DNA from: Gammaproteobacteria bacterium
Lineage (GTDB): Bacteria; Pseudomonadota; Gammaproteobacteria; Thiotrichales; Thiotrichaceae
DNA: 36,293 nucleotides
Direction: 5' to 3'
NCBI GenBank assembly: GCA_018822845.1
Contig: JAHJJD010000034.1
Location: 1-36,293, forward strand
The position numbers and the translations under genes were made by a program. The notes under the pieces are model-generated. The model ran no database searches. It had not been told where the DNA came from and worked only from the letters and a program-made list of their open reading frames with translations. Below are positions 10,601 through 17,614 of the stretch, one piece after another; within the stretch, counting starts at the first letter, position 1; each line of letters begins with the position of its first letter.

Positions 10601-10749
10601 GCCCACTGCTTGGTGCCCTCTGCAAAAGCTGGTGAAGTAAATGCCGCACTGGTAACTGCAATTCCTAATGCCAGACGAATGCATGCGGTCAGGGTGGAAA
10701 GTTTGGTAGTGAGTATGGCTTGTGATGGAGTATGGTTAGCACCGTTCAT
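1666..10749 (-). CDS. Giant secreted cadherin/VCBS-repeat protein with dockerin-like C-terminus
   Basis: 3027 aa. An in-frame ATG at 10770 is also possible; 10749 is preferred because GGGGA lies 7 bases upstream and the other start has no ribosome site. A Sec signal with a long N-region ends near AFA43. Order: unfamiliar N-terminal region about 47-508 (contains a WDGKDGAGN stretch and NTWWFAYRDY); Calx-beta-like domain about 509-630; three VCBS/cadherin-like repeats of about 95 aa (631-920, each with DSFxYxxxDGNGGT); 17 cadherin-like repeats of 105-115 aa (920-2766) with FxIDPxTGxLxF, FENPxD and NVNEAP-type linkers rich in Asp, implying calcium binding; then a C-terminal region with VRHRNHMGVMTA and two EF-hand/dockerin-like segments (GDANQTQQ, DINMDGITLY). 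It is probably an extracellular or surface adhesin. No RTX nonapeptide, type IX sorting tail, LPXTG or outer-membrane barrel is seen, so the export route and anchoring are unknown. Confidence 0.9.
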   Translation of the reverse strand: MNGANHTPSQAILTTKLSTLTACIRLALGIAVTSAAFTSPAFAEGTKQWAPSSSHFAALGAMESNGGSAYPFAGYEQPEERRLHIHIADPANEIVYVGLGKLTGNAGNDIDFNFYWRIVAPDGSVVHGSSLAGGAQANITSHAQAVAGPSALDPAGYSTSGNWTFDPAIAGKGAGDYYIEFDLNDNAASAGSYTEPGYAPSNAMNIKWFDITVATKGGSPQALDGRVWSKSWGVRTNDPAVFPSAPFGTPFNGSMYAYDSNNFVTMINFLGSGLRPLQGQFSFNNTGTGSSGNKATDRKSVNDVNSGTPQHKIFLNPPDTNIYPLGVDGSLQNLPLSINDTNNADIKVEATQPGSVEVVLDINKDGSYTAGIDRRLIENVAAGVDSVPWDGKDGAGNKVAKSSFPIDVKIAYTQGETHFTAYDVEGLDNGFEVFTQTSSGPSGPNLLFWDDSNIADDPGSTPDRGQVNVDAGNTLRRTWSNNSYGDLNTINTWWFAYRDYQSTVLNLAPSVELSVVTASDAEASGGNLPVLVVSGNLLTDATVEVALSGTAVSGTDYNPATGPIIITIPAGNYADTQIPIPGLSITNESVVESDDTLILTLQNPANIAIDDANANGTTIDQSTYTIVNDDFNTPPVATNDSGTTQEDIPLNGTTLLANDSDIDNDTLTINTTPTTGPNNGSVVINANGTYTYTPNPNFNGTDSFEYEVSDGNGGTATATVTITVTPVNDPPVATNDNGTTQEDIPFNGSTVLTNDSDIDGDTVTINTTPVTDPTNGSVVINPNGSYIYTPDQDFHGTDSFEYEVSDGNGGTDTATVTITVTPVNDNPVAVNDSATTAEDVVLHGSTILVNDSDVDGDTLTATTTPVTLPVHGILALNSNGTYTYTPEQNYNGTDSFVYAMTDGNGGTATATVDITITPVDDPPVITSINNVTYPENGTGTALDVQSTDPDGDTENAGLTYNLKPLYDGGLFTINPNTGEITFNTPPDYENPLDANADNAYIIMTEVCDSTSLCTQQVEVIVVTNVMETSPPSIISTIAQIPENQAFVTDIDANDPDPDTLTFSITGGADAALFSIDPDSGELSFLNAPNFESPVDADGNNKYELVITVTDNTAPDHTDSQSLQVVVTNTNEAPVISSDGASDTAALTHDENATAVTTVTSADPDAGDTITYTINGGSDANLFSIDPATGELRFKTAPDFENPSDSDGNNTYVVQVMADDANSLFDLQTLTITVNDINDAPVITSDGGAATANVPVDENTTAVTTATSTDQDGDTPVYSITGGADAALFTIDPATGALTFTAAPDFENPTDVAGGTSAAGDNVYEVEVTSDDGNGGTDVQTLSVTVGNVNEPPAITSDGGGDTAALNVNENTIAVTTVIGADQDTANTLTYSISGGVDAGLFAIDPATGTLTFVTAPDFENPTDVAGGTSTASDNVYEIAVTVSDSNGGTDVQALLVTVVDANEAPTITSNGGGDTATVGAAENQTAVTTVTADDQDAGDTQGFSISGGADAALFTIDPATGALSFISAPDFENPLDANTDNSYEVAVTVSDGKGGTDVQTLSVTVTDVNDAPTITSNAGGDTYAVDVDENSTAITTVTSTDQDGATPTYSIAGGADAALFTVDPTTGVLTFTTAPDFENPNDANSDGIYEVIVKVDDSQGGTDEQALSITVLNVNDPPAITSDGAGDTAALSVAENQVVTTTVVAEDDDADVLAYSISGGVDAALFAINNVTGALVFKDDPNFENPLDVAGGTSAAGDNIYEVEITANDGKGGTDKQMLSITITNVNEAPVISSNGGTTATTIHVDEEQPAVTTVAASDEDNNPLAYTITGGPDDHLFTIDPVTGVLTFVSVPDFESPADADHNNQYVVEITVTDGLGGYDVQTITVAVDNINDAPVITSNGAGNAASPAPEVAENTTTVTTVTSTDEDGDTPAYSISGGVDAALFTIDPVSGALSFVSAPNFEAPADVAGGTSAAGDNIYEVEVTVADGNGGTDVQTLPVTVTNSNEAPVINSNGGGDTAGITLGENTPVATTVAATDDDPADTPTYSISGGSDAGLFSINPATGELTFNTAPDFENPTDGNGDNVYEVAVTADDGKGNTDTQVLSITITDSNEAPVITSDGGGDAATPAPQVAENSTAVTTASATDADAGDTKAWSISGGTDAALFSIDPATGVLSFISAPDFENPADVAGGTSAAGDNVYEVEITVTDNGSLTDVQTLAVSVTNVNELPTITSDGGGDVATPAPEVTEGTTAVTTVASNDADGDTPTYSLVGGADQDKFTIDPASGALSFVAAPDFENPTDADDNGIYEVIVKVDDGNGGTDEQALSISVLNVNDPPVITSNGAGNTAALTVNENQVATTIVKATDDDSDTLTYSLSGGVDVALFAINNVTGELVFVDEPNFEHPLDAAGGTSAASDNIYEVQISVADGKGGVDTQLLSISVADINEAPVVTSNGGGTTTTTHVPEEQTAVTTVAATDEDTADTQRYTITGGPDDHLFAIDPATGVLTFKTAPDYESPVDADHNNAYIVEVTVNDGNGGYDVQTLTVVVDNTNDAPAITSNGAGDSAHLTVDENSTPATIVTATDEDADTLAFSIVGGDDASQFSIDPATGALTFVTAPDVENPADTNADNTYLVNVMVEDGNGGSDTQALEIMVSNTNESPEITSGGAGTTAALTQMEGILPVTTVSSTDPDGDTPAYGISGGTDGSLFTIDPASGELGFTTAPDFENPADSDGNNVYEVTVAVTDGGGKQDTQALSITITDDRKVVLNVRAFLQGAYDSNTGLMADNLHSLGILPMAQPYAPAPISHAGSETLNLDLALVTGNEAIVDWMLVDLRDAAEPKTILKTQAVMVQRDGDLVNAQTGSADLMFADTLAGDYFVSVRHRNHMGVMTATPVHLSDLTSMVDFTQTATPAYGNHARIEAGNTALLWAGDANQTQQIIAHGQFNDVNMILGNVLVKDGKNLDANANYRLAGYEVTDINMDGITLYAGPGNDINLLLGNVLLHPANSTFAANYIVNGTLPK
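2452..7990 (-). repeat. Array of 17 cadherin-like repeats (about 320-340 bp period)
   Basis: Seventeen tandem in-frame repeats of about 105-115 codons inside the giant gene. Each starts near P(V/A/T)ITS and ends with a linker such as NVNEA or NINDA. Repeats 4, 5, 8, 10, 12 and 14 carry an extra segment close to VAGGTSAAGDN just before the YEV strand. Repeats 7-9 (about 5066-6040) are strikingly similar in order and detail to repeats 13-15 (about 3076-4058). This indicates that multi-repeat blocks were duplicated as well as single units. Confidence 0.85.
7991..8858 (-). repeat. Three VCBS/cadherin-like repeats
   Basis: Three tandem units of about 95 codons, each running from AxND through EDxxxxG, NDSDxD, TYTP and GTDSFxYxxxDGNGGT to TVTPVND. 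The first two are nearly identical and the third is more diverged. Units of this style are common in large bacterial adhesins and extracellular matrix proteins. Confidence 0.8.
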
Positions 10750-10985
10750 CAGGAGGTCCCCGGTTTTCATAATTGTTATTAATCGGTGTGCACAGGTTCG
10801 CGTGATGGTTCTGCGAAACAATGCCACAATGGTTACGTAAAAAATAACCAGCGGCAACAAATAGCAGATAAGTGGGTGTGGTAACGCTGGAAGGTAACAA
10901 AATTTTGTTCTTGAAATCCGGTTTTGTTTCTGCTGTTTGATGCTGTGCTATCATGCGCGCATCGACAAAAAAGTATATTGAATAC
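10750..10985. other. Divergent intergenic region with 14-bp palindrome
   Basis: About 236 bases separate the giant gene (minus) from the thioredoxin-like gene (plus). It is AT-rich around 10893-10930 and contains a perfect palindrome, AACAAAATTTTGTT, at 10896-10909, a possible operator for either gene. No RNA gene or short ORF with a ribosome site was recognised. Confidence 0.4.
10924..10954 (+). promoter_or_regulatory. Possible sigma-70 promoter of the thioredoxin-like gene
   Basis: TTGTTT (10924-10929) and TATCAT (10949-10954) with TG two bases before the latter, giving an extended -10. The spacer is 19 bp, longer than ideal. A transcript starting near 10961 would exclude the upstream ATG at 10953 and agrees with translation from 10986. 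Confidence 0.35.
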
Positions 10986-11528
10986 ATGGAACAACAGACA
11001 TTGGGGAACGAAGGGAAGCCACGCAAGCGCCGTTGGGTTCGCTGGCTGATTGATATTGCCATCATTATGGTTGTCATTTTTGCTGCACGTGCGTGGCAAC
11101 AGCACGGCATGCTGGATGGCGAAGCGACCGACTTCGAATACGTTGCCCTCAACGGTGAAACCATCCATCTTGACAACTACCGTGGGCAGCCCGTGCTACT
11201 GCATTTCTGGGCAAGCTGGTGCCCGATGTGCGAACTGGAGCAGGGCAGTATCAGCGCCATCAGCAAGGACTGGAAAGTGATTACTGTGGCATTCCAGTCC
11301 GGTGGAGTGGATGAGGTCGAGCGCTATATGGAGCGCAAGGAAATCACCGGATGGACTACCATTGTGGATGAAAGCGGCGAGCTGGCCGGAAAATACGGTG
11401 TGCGGGGCGTGCCAGCCAGTTATGTGATTGACGCCGAAGGCTCGATCCGCTTCCGGGAGGTGGGTATCACTTCGGGGTGGGGGTTGCGTATCCGCCTGTG
11501 GCTGGCGGATTTGCTGGTGGCAGATTGA
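10986..11528 (+). CDS. Membrane-anchored TlpA/DsbE-like thioredoxin-fold disulfide oxidoreductase
   Basis: 180 aa from the ATG at 10986. An ATG at 10953 would add 11 residues, but it overlaps the likely -10 box. Neither start has a clear ribosome site. A basic segment (KPRKRRWVRW) precedes one hydrophobic helix, which should act as an uncleaved anchor and place the rest in the periplasm. The thioredoxin domain has the redox motif WASWCPMC and the cis-proline strand GVRGVPASYVID; the GWGLRIRLW ending resembles ScsD/DsbE-like proteins. Likely role: reduction or oxidation of periplasmic cysteines, for example in cytochrome c or envelope protein maturation. It converges with the TauE/SafE-like gene, an 8-bp gap away; that protein belongs to a superfamily related to DsbD electron transporters. 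A functional link between them is possible but not shown. Confidence 0.85.
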   Translation: MEQQTLGNEGKPRKRRWVRWLIDIAIIMVVIFAARAWQQHGMLDGEATDFEYVALNGETIHLDNYRGQPVLLHFWASWCPMCELEQGSISAISKDWKVITVAFQSGGVDEVERYMERKEITGWTTIVDESGELAGKYGVRGVPASYVIDAEGSIRFREVGITSGWGLRIRLWLADLLVAD

Positions 11529-11536
11529 GGTGGTGG

Positions 11537-12238
11537 TCAGTATCCGCCAATTGCCCGCCACAGCAGCAACATACCCAGTCCCACGACCAGCAGCCCGGCA
11601 ATGCGCTTGACTAAAGGATGACGGGTAAACTTCGCCAGCCACGCAGCAGCAGCCCCCATCAGTAGCAGGTTGGGCAAGGTGCCCAGCCCAAATGCCAGCA
11701 TCAGCAACGCGCCCTTGAGGATACTGCCAGCCGACAACGACCAGATCAGCACGCTATAAACCAGCCCACAAGGTAACCACCCCCAGATAAAGCCAAGGGG
11801 TAGCGCCTTGCCTACGGAATCCAGCGGGATGAAACGCCGCCCTCGCGGTTCCACGTATTGCCATAGTGTACGCCCGGCATTTTCAATCTTGCCGACACCC
11901 ATCCACACGCCAGCGAGGTACAGACCCAGGGCGACCATGAACAGCGCAGCGAATATTTGCAGGAAAAACCGGAAATCCTCCAGCCCGCCAAAGGCGAGTA
12001 GCGCAGCACCCAGCCCTCCCGCCAGCGCACCCGCCAGCATGTAGCCGCTGATGCGCCCGGTATTGTAGGCCAGCAGCATGGGTAGCAGGCTGCCGACATG
12101 ACTGCGTTTGTTTTGTGGAAGGCTGAACGTCAGGGCACTGACGATGCCGCCGCACATGCCAAGGCAATGCACGCCACCGAGCAACCCGACCAGAAATGCG
12201 GCAAGGTATTCGGAATGGGCAAGCAGGTTCCATTCCAT
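11537..12238 (-). CDS. Sulfite exporter TauE/SafE family (DsbD-like) membrane protein
   Basis: 233 aa, mostly hydrophobic, with about six membrane helices. The N-terminal GGVHCLGMCGG motif and the paired GWLPCGLVYS motif are typical of the DsbD_2/TauE-SafE-like proteins often annotated 'sulfite exporter TauE/SafE family'; some relatives lie in cytochrome oxidase maturation loci. The conserved cysteines suggest metal or thiol handling more than simple anion export. The start ATG shares one base with the hspQ stop (TGATG), so it is translationally coupled to hspQ in a cca-hspQ-tauE-like minus-strand operon. Its substrate cannot be assigned from sequence. Confidence 0.8.
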   Translation of the reverse strand: MEWNLLAHSEYLAAFLVGLLGGVHCLGMCGGIVSALTFSLPQNKRSHVGSLLPMLLAYNTGRISGYMLAGALAGGLGAALLAFGGLEDFRFFLQIFAALFMVALGLYLAGVWMGVGKIENAGRTLWQYVEPRGRRFIPLDSVGKALPLGFIWGWLPCGLVYSVLIWSLSAGSILKGALLMLAFGLGTLPNLLLMGAAAAWLAKFTRHPLVKRIAGLLVVGLGMLLLWRAIGGY

Positions 12239-12561
12239 CAGTTAAGGGTTTGCCGCGCCCGGTAGTGGTCACCGTCAAAGCCAGTGAAGAAGTTTTCCAG
12301 CAGTGGATGCTCAACCGGATCAGTGGGGTCGTCCGCTTCCAGGTTACATTCGGCGACGTAGGCAACGCGGCCATCCTGGTCAATCAGGACGTGATACCAT
12401 GGCTCATCCTTGCTGGGGCTGCCAGCTTCAACATTTTTCTCGAACCACTCTTGCGTGCCTTGAAAATCCGGGTCAACGTCAAAGATGACGCCACGATAAT
12501 TGAACAGGCGGTGGTGAATGACCTGACCAATGCCAAATGACGCTGACTTTTCTTCCATCAT
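12238..12561 (-). CDS. hspQ: Heat shock protein HspQ
   Basis: 107 aa, the usual size for HspQ (YccV-like, hemimethylated-DNA-binding fold). Visible family signatures are FGIGQVIHHRLFNYRGVIFDVD, split here as FGIGQVIHHRLF and NYRGVIFDVD, then PWYHVLID and YVAECNL in the beta-barrel core. In enterobacteria HspQ modulates Lon protease and affects DnaA stability; the same role is inferred here. The start could be the first or second of two consecutive ATGs (12561 or 12558); GGAA lies just upstream. It sits 19 bases after cca and overlaps the next gene by one base. Confidence 0.9.
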   Translation of the reverse strand: MMEEKSASFGIGQVIHHRLFNYRGVIFDVDPDFQGTQEWFEKNVEAGSPSKDEPWYHVLIDQDGRVAYVAECNLEADDPTDPVEHPLLENFFTGFDGDHYRARQTLN

Positions 12562-12580
12562 GAGAATTCCTCAATGCTGT

Positions 12581-13849
12581 TCATAATGATGACTTATCCC
12601 CAATATGCGGCTCCCCGTCAACAATATCAAGATTACCTAATATTTGCTTGATGGCATACACCCGGCGGCGATGGGTTTCTTCTTTTATATGTACGCCCTG
12701 AAATCCCTGCTGGATGATTTCCCTCACATCGACTTGCTGGCTTGCAGACAGGGCTTGGCGGAAAATGTCCGCCTGCGGGTAATCCCTGTCTTCAAAACCT
12801 GCCCTGCCGCGCGCATCTGCCTCGCAAGCCAGCAGCAACTGTGCGAAACGCTCCGGCTTGCGGAAAGCGTCAGTCGCTTCCAGCACTTTCAGCATGGTCT
12901 GCGGGCGTAACTCCTTGGCCTTATGTATATGACCATGGAACTCCGCCACATGTTCAGCCAGTTGGCGGAAACGGGTGGGAATCCGCAAGCGTTCGCATAA
13001 CTCTGTCGTCAACTGGCGGCTGATTGGTTCATGACCATGATGGCTGGGCAGGATTTCCGCTGGCGTCAGCCCTTTGCCAAGATCGTGGGTAAGGGCAGCG
13101 AACCGCACTTCCGGCGCATCACTCAGTTTTACCGCCTGTTGCAACACCATCATGGTGTGGATACCGCAGTCGATTTCGGGGTGATGTTTGGCCGGTTGCG
13201 GCACACCAAACAGCCGGTCGATTTCAGGGAACAGCACCTTGAGCGCGCCAGATTCGCGCAATACCTCGAAAAAGCGTTCCGGGGCTGGCTCTGACAGGGC
13301 GCGGACGGTTTCCTGCCAGACCCGTTCGGGCGTCAGCGCATCCACTTCACCGGCTGCCACCATGCCACGCATCAGGTGCTGTGTTTCCTCAGCCACCCGG
13401 AACCCCAGCGCGGCAAAACGGGAGGCAAAACGGGCAACCCTCAGGATACGCACTGGGTCTTCGCTGAAAGCAGGGGAGACATGCCGCAACAGGCGGGCTT
13501 GCAGGTCGGCTTGCCCACCGTAGGGGTCGATGATGCTGCCATTCTCGTCCTCGGCCATGGCATTGATGGTCAGGTCGCGCCGCGCGAGGTCATCTTCCAG
13601 CGTGACATCGGGCGTGGCATGAAACTGAAAACCATGATAACCCTTGGCCGTTTTGCGTTCGGTGCGGGCCAATGCGTATTCCTCTGCCGTTTGCGGATGC
13701 AGGAATACCGGGAAATCTTTGCCGACTGGCCTGAAGCCCTGTTTCAGCATGTCTGCCGGAGTCGCGCCAGTTACCACCCAGTCCCGATCCTTGACGGGCA
13801 GGCCAAGCAGATGGTCGCGGATAGCGCCCCCAACCAGATAGGTTTTCAT
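12581..13849 (-). CDS. cca: CCA-adding tRNA nucleotidyltransferase with HD domain
   Basis: 422 aa from the ATG at 13849, which gives the family-typical [12 protein letters not shown] start. An in-frame ATG at 13858 would add three residues. The enzyme adds or repairs the 3' CCA of tRNAs from CTP and ATP. The nucleotidyltransferase head has the GGxxRD motif and the metal-binding pair D21xD23, followed by [10 protein letters not shown] and the [12 protein letters not shown] neck. The C-terminal half has an HD phosphohydrolase domain ([16 protein letters not shown]), as in the multifunctional enzymes of gammaproteobacteria. First gene of a probable cca-hspQ-tauE-like operon, divergent from sqr across about 210 bp. 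Confidence 0.95.
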   Translation of the reverse strand: MKTYLVGGAIRDHLLGLPVKDRDWVVTGATPADMLKQGFRPVGKDFPVFLHPQTAEEYALARTERKTAKGYHGFQFHATPDVTLEDDLARRDLTINAMAEDENGSIIDPYGGQADLQARLLRHVSPAFSEDPVRILRVARFASRFAALGFRVAEETQHLMRGMVAAGEVDALTPERVWQETVRALSEPAPERFFEVLRESGALKVLFPEIDRLFGVPQPAKHHPEIDCGIHTMMVLQQAVKLSDAPEVRFAALTHDLGKGLTPAEILPSHHGHEPISRQLTTELCERLRIPTRFRQLAEHVAEFHGHIHKAKELRPQTMLKVLEATDAFRKPERFAQLLLACEADARGRAGFEDRDYPQADIFRQALSASQQVDVREIIQQGFQGVHIKEETHRRRVYAIKQILGNLDIVDGEPHIGDKSSL

Positions 13850-13947
13850 TTCGCTCATGTTCCAATTATGACTTCGCAGGTATGGGGAAGTATATCTTTT
13901 TTCAGGAATATTAGAATATCATAATTTATTGATAATAAAGGCCAACA

Positions 13948-13976
13948 TTGACCTCGGGGTCGATTTGTGGTGTTAT
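13948..13976 (+). promoter_or_regulatory. Probable sigma-70 promoter of sqr
   Basis: TTGACC (13948-13953), a 17-bp spacer and TGTTAT (13971-13976), in the cca/sqr divergent gap. GACC-TCGG-GGTC, a small inverted repeat, overlaps the -35 box and could be part of an operator. The leader would be about 80 bases. Confidence 0.5.
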
Positions 13977-14049
13977 TCTGTATGCTGAATAATGCTTGTT
14001 CGCAGTTATTATTTCGATAAAAAGCAAGCCCACGTTTATCAATAGTTAG

Positions 14050-15333
<1,284 letters not shown>

Positions 15334-15363
15334 AGAATCTGACGAGGAGTCAGGGGCTAAGTG

Positions 15364-15396
15364 ATGGGAGGTGTAACAGCCTCCCATTTTTATTTT
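15364..15396 (+). terminator. Intrinsic terminator after sqr
   Basis: Perfect 8-bp stem ATGGGAGG (15364-15371) with CCTCCCAT (15380-15387), 8-base loop, then a T-rich tract through 15396. It separates sqr from nadC and lies in the region that a longer nadC reading frame would cover, which argues against that longer start. Confidence 0.85.
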
Positions 15397-15405
15397 GAGG
15401 TGGGA

Positions 15406-16236
15406 ATGAATTTACCAAACGATATTGAGCAAACCGTTGCCCGCGCACTGGCCGAAGACATCGGCACCGGCGACGTAACGGCAGGGCTGATTCCTGCCGA
15501 CAAACAGGCTGAAGCAACCGTGATTTGCCGGGAAGCTGCGGTCGTGTGCGGGGTGGCGTGGTTCAACGACGTGTTCCGTCAGCTTGACCCGTCAGTGCGG
15601 GTGGAATGGCAGTATCAGGATGGCGACCGGGTGGAGGCCGATAGTCTGCTATGCACATTGCGTGGCAGTGCGCGTTCCATCCTCAGTGGTGAGCGGGCGG
15701 CGTTGAATTTCCTGCAAACCCTGTCGGCTACGGCAACGGCAACCCGCCGCTATGTCGATCTGGTGGCGCATACCCATTGCCGGATTCTGGATACCCGCAA
15801 AACCTTGCCCGGTTTGCGCACCGCGCAGAAATACGCCGTGCTGTGTGGGGGCGGAACCAACCACCGTATCGGCCTGTATGACCGCGTGCTGATCAAGGAA
15901 AACCACATCATGGCGGCAGGCTCAATTACGGCGGCAATTGAACAGGCGCGCAAGCTGCACCCCGGTATTCTGGTCGAAGTCGAAACCGAAAACATGCAGG
16001 AACTGGCAGAGGCGACTGCCGCACAAGCTGACATTATTATGCTGGACGATTATGATCTATCCACCATGCGTGAAGCAGTGCGGATGACTGCCGGAAAAAT
16101 TCCACTGGAAGCCTCCGGTGGCGTCAGCCCGGAAACGGTAGTGGCGATTGCTGAAACTGGTGTGGATTTTGTTTCCATCGGCAGCATTACCAAACATGTC
16201 CGCGCAGTTGATTTGTCGATGAGGTTTGTGAAATGA
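15406..16236 (+). CDS. nadC: Nicotinate-nucleotide diphosphorylase (carboxylating)
   Basis: 276 aa. Quinolinate phosphoribosyltransferase: converts quinolinate and PRPP to nicotinate mononucleotide, the third step of de novo NAD synthesis. Family motifs: ALAEDIGTGDVT near the N-terminus, ERAALNFLQ at 96-104, DTRKTLPGLR at 129-138, KYAVLCGGGTNHR and DRVLIKENH near 142-167, and EASGGV near the C-terminus. The start at 15406 follows a GAGGTGGGA ribosome site; the in-frame ATG at 15361 would run through the sqr terminator hairpin. The stop overlaps the lptM start by 4 bases (ATGA), indicating translational coupling. Confidence 0.95.
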   Translation: MNLPNDIEQTVARALAEDIGTGDVTAGLIPADKQAEATVICREAAVVCGVAWFNDVFRQLDPSVRVEWQYQDGDRVEADSLLCTLRGSARSILSGERAALNFLQTLSATATATRRYVDLVAHTHCRILDTRKTLPGLRTAQKYAVLCGGGTNHRIGLYDRVLIKENHIMAAGSITAAIEQARKLHPGILVEVETENMQELAEATAAQADIIMLDDYDLSTMREAVRMTAGKIPLEASGGVSPETVVAIAETGVDFVSIGSITKHVRAVDLSMRFVK

Positions 16237-16346
16237 AAAACTGGCTCGGGTTGGCCATCATCTTGGTTTTACTGGCAGGCTGCGGCAACAAGGGGCCGCT
16301 CTACATGCCCGATGATGCGAAAGCAAAACAGGAACAGGCAAAATAA
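16233..16346 (+). CDS. lptM: Small lipoprotein LptM (YifL-like)
   Basis: 37 aa, easily missed by gene callers. The start overlaps the nadC stop (ATGA). A short hydrophobic signal is followed by the lipobox LAGC with C17, then the family hallmark CGNKGPLYMP and a short charged tail. LptM is an outer-membrane lipoprotein that helps LptD assemble with correct disulfides in E. coli; the same role is inferred here. A small lptM-like lipoprotein gene directly before a lysine-pathway gene (lysA or dapF) is a common gammaproteobacterial arrangement and supports the call. Confidence 0.88.
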   Translation: MKNWLGLAIILVLLAGCGNKGPLYMPDDAKAKQEQAK

Positions 16347-16357
16347 AGGCGTAAACC

Positions 16358-17608
16358 ATGGATCACTTTGAATACCGCAACGGCCAGTTGTTTGCCGAAG
16401 ACGTGGCAGTCACCGATATTGCCCGCGAACACGGCACGCCTTGCTACATCTATTCCCGCGCCACGCTGGAGCGTCACTGGCACGCCTTCAACGATGCCTT
16501 CGGTACGCAACCGCATCTGGTGTGCTACGCGGTGAAAGCCAATTCCAATATTGCCATCCTCAACCTGTTTGCGCGGCTGGGTTCCGGTTTCGACATCGTA
16601 TCGGGTGGGGAGCTGGAGCGGGTGCTGCGCGCAGGCGGTGACCCCGGCAAGGTGGTGTTTTCCGGCGTCGGCAAGAAGGCAGTGGAAATCCGCAAGGCGC
16701 TGGAAGTTGGTATCCGCTGTTTCAACGTCGAATCCGAAGCTGAGCTGGATCGCATCAACGCTGTTGCGGGCGACATGGGCAAGGTTGCGCCGGTCTCCCT
16801 GCGCGTGAACCCGGATGTGGATGCGCAAACTCACCCCTACATTTCCACCGGCCTGAAGGAAAACAAGTTTGGTATCGAAATCGGGCGGGCGGAAGCGGTT
16901 TACCTGAAAGCGGCGGCCATGCCCAACCTGCAAGTGGTCGGCATCGATTGCCATATCGGTTCGCAATTGCTGACGCTGACACCATTCATGGATGCGCTGC
17001 AACGGGTGCTGGCACTGGCGGAACGGCTGGCGGAACAGGGTGTCAAGGTACATCACCTCGACATCGGTGGTGGCTTGGGCGTGCGTTACAAGGATGATCA
17101 GGTTGCCCCGAGTCCGGCAGATTACATGGCACAACTGTTTACCGACGAACGTTTGCGTCAGTATGAAATTTTTGTCGAGCCGGGTCGGGCAATTGCCGCC
17201 AATGCCGGGCTTCTGGTAACGGAAGTCGAGTTCCTGAAAATGGCGGAATACAAGAATTTCGCAGTGGTGGATGCGGCGATGAACGACCTGATCCGCCCCG
17301 CCTTGTATAGCGCGTGGCAGGAAATCATTCCGGTCGTGCCGCGTGATGGCGACACCGCTACCTACGACATTGTCGGGCCGGTGTGTGAAACCGGTGATTT
17401 CCTTGGTAAGGAACGCGACCTCAATATCCAGCCGGGGGATTTGCTGGCGGTACGTTCATCCGGTGCTTATGGTTTCACCATGTCATCCAATTACAACACC
17501 CGTCCGCGCGCGGTGGAGGTGATGGTGGATGGTGGTGCAATGCATGTGATCCGCCAGCGTGAGACGCTGGACGATCTGATCCGGGGTGAACAGGTTCTCC
17601 CCAATTAA
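16358..17608 (+). CDS. lysA: Diaminopimelate decarboxylase
   Basis: 416 aa, normal length. PLP-dependent decarboxylation of meso-diaminopimelate to L-lysine, the last step of the lysine pathway. Visible landmarks: the PLP lysine K60 in CYAVKANSN, the glycine-rich phosphate loop DIGGGLGVRY, EPGRAIAANAG, the active-site CETGDFLG from the partner subunit, and GAYGFTMSSNYN near the C-terminus. It starts 11 bases after lptM in the same operon. An intrinsic terminator follows 27 bases after the stop, inside the opposing cyclase gene. Confidence 0.96.
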   Translation: MDHFEYRNGQLFAEDVAVTDIAREHGTPCYIYSRATLERHWHAFNDAFGTQPHLVCYAVKANSNIAILNLFARLGSGFDIVSGGELERVLRAGGDPGKVVFSGVGKKAVEIRKALEVGIRCFNVESEAELDRINAVAGDMGKVAPVSLRVNPDVDAQTHPYISTGLKENKFGIEIGRAEAVYLKAAAMPNLQVVGIDCHIGSQLLTLTPFMDALQRVLALAERLAEQGVKVHHLDIGGGLGVRYKDDQVAPSPADYMAQLFTDERLRQYEIFVEPGRAIAANAGLLVTEVEFLKMAEYKNFAVVDAAMNDLIRPALYSAWQEIIPVVPRDGDTATYDIVGPVCETGDFLGKERDLNIQPGDLLAVRSSGAYGFTMSSNYNTRPRAVEVMVDGGAMHVIRQRETLDDLIRGEQVLPN

Positions 17609-17614
17609 TTCTTC

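Noticed and set aside
1666-10749. RTX or type I secretion adhesin
   Set aside because: No GGxGxDxxx nonapeptides near the C-terminus, a Sec signal is present, and no ABC/HlyD/TolC genes are adjacent.
15361-15405. Longer nadC start at 15361
   Set aside because: Those codons run through the sqr terminator hairpin; the ATG at 15406 has a good ribosome site and the family-typical N-terminus.
16301-17134. 277-codon minus-strand frame over lysA
   Set aside because: Fully overlaps a well-supported lysA and encodes low-complexity His/Arg-rich sequence typical of an antisense shadow.
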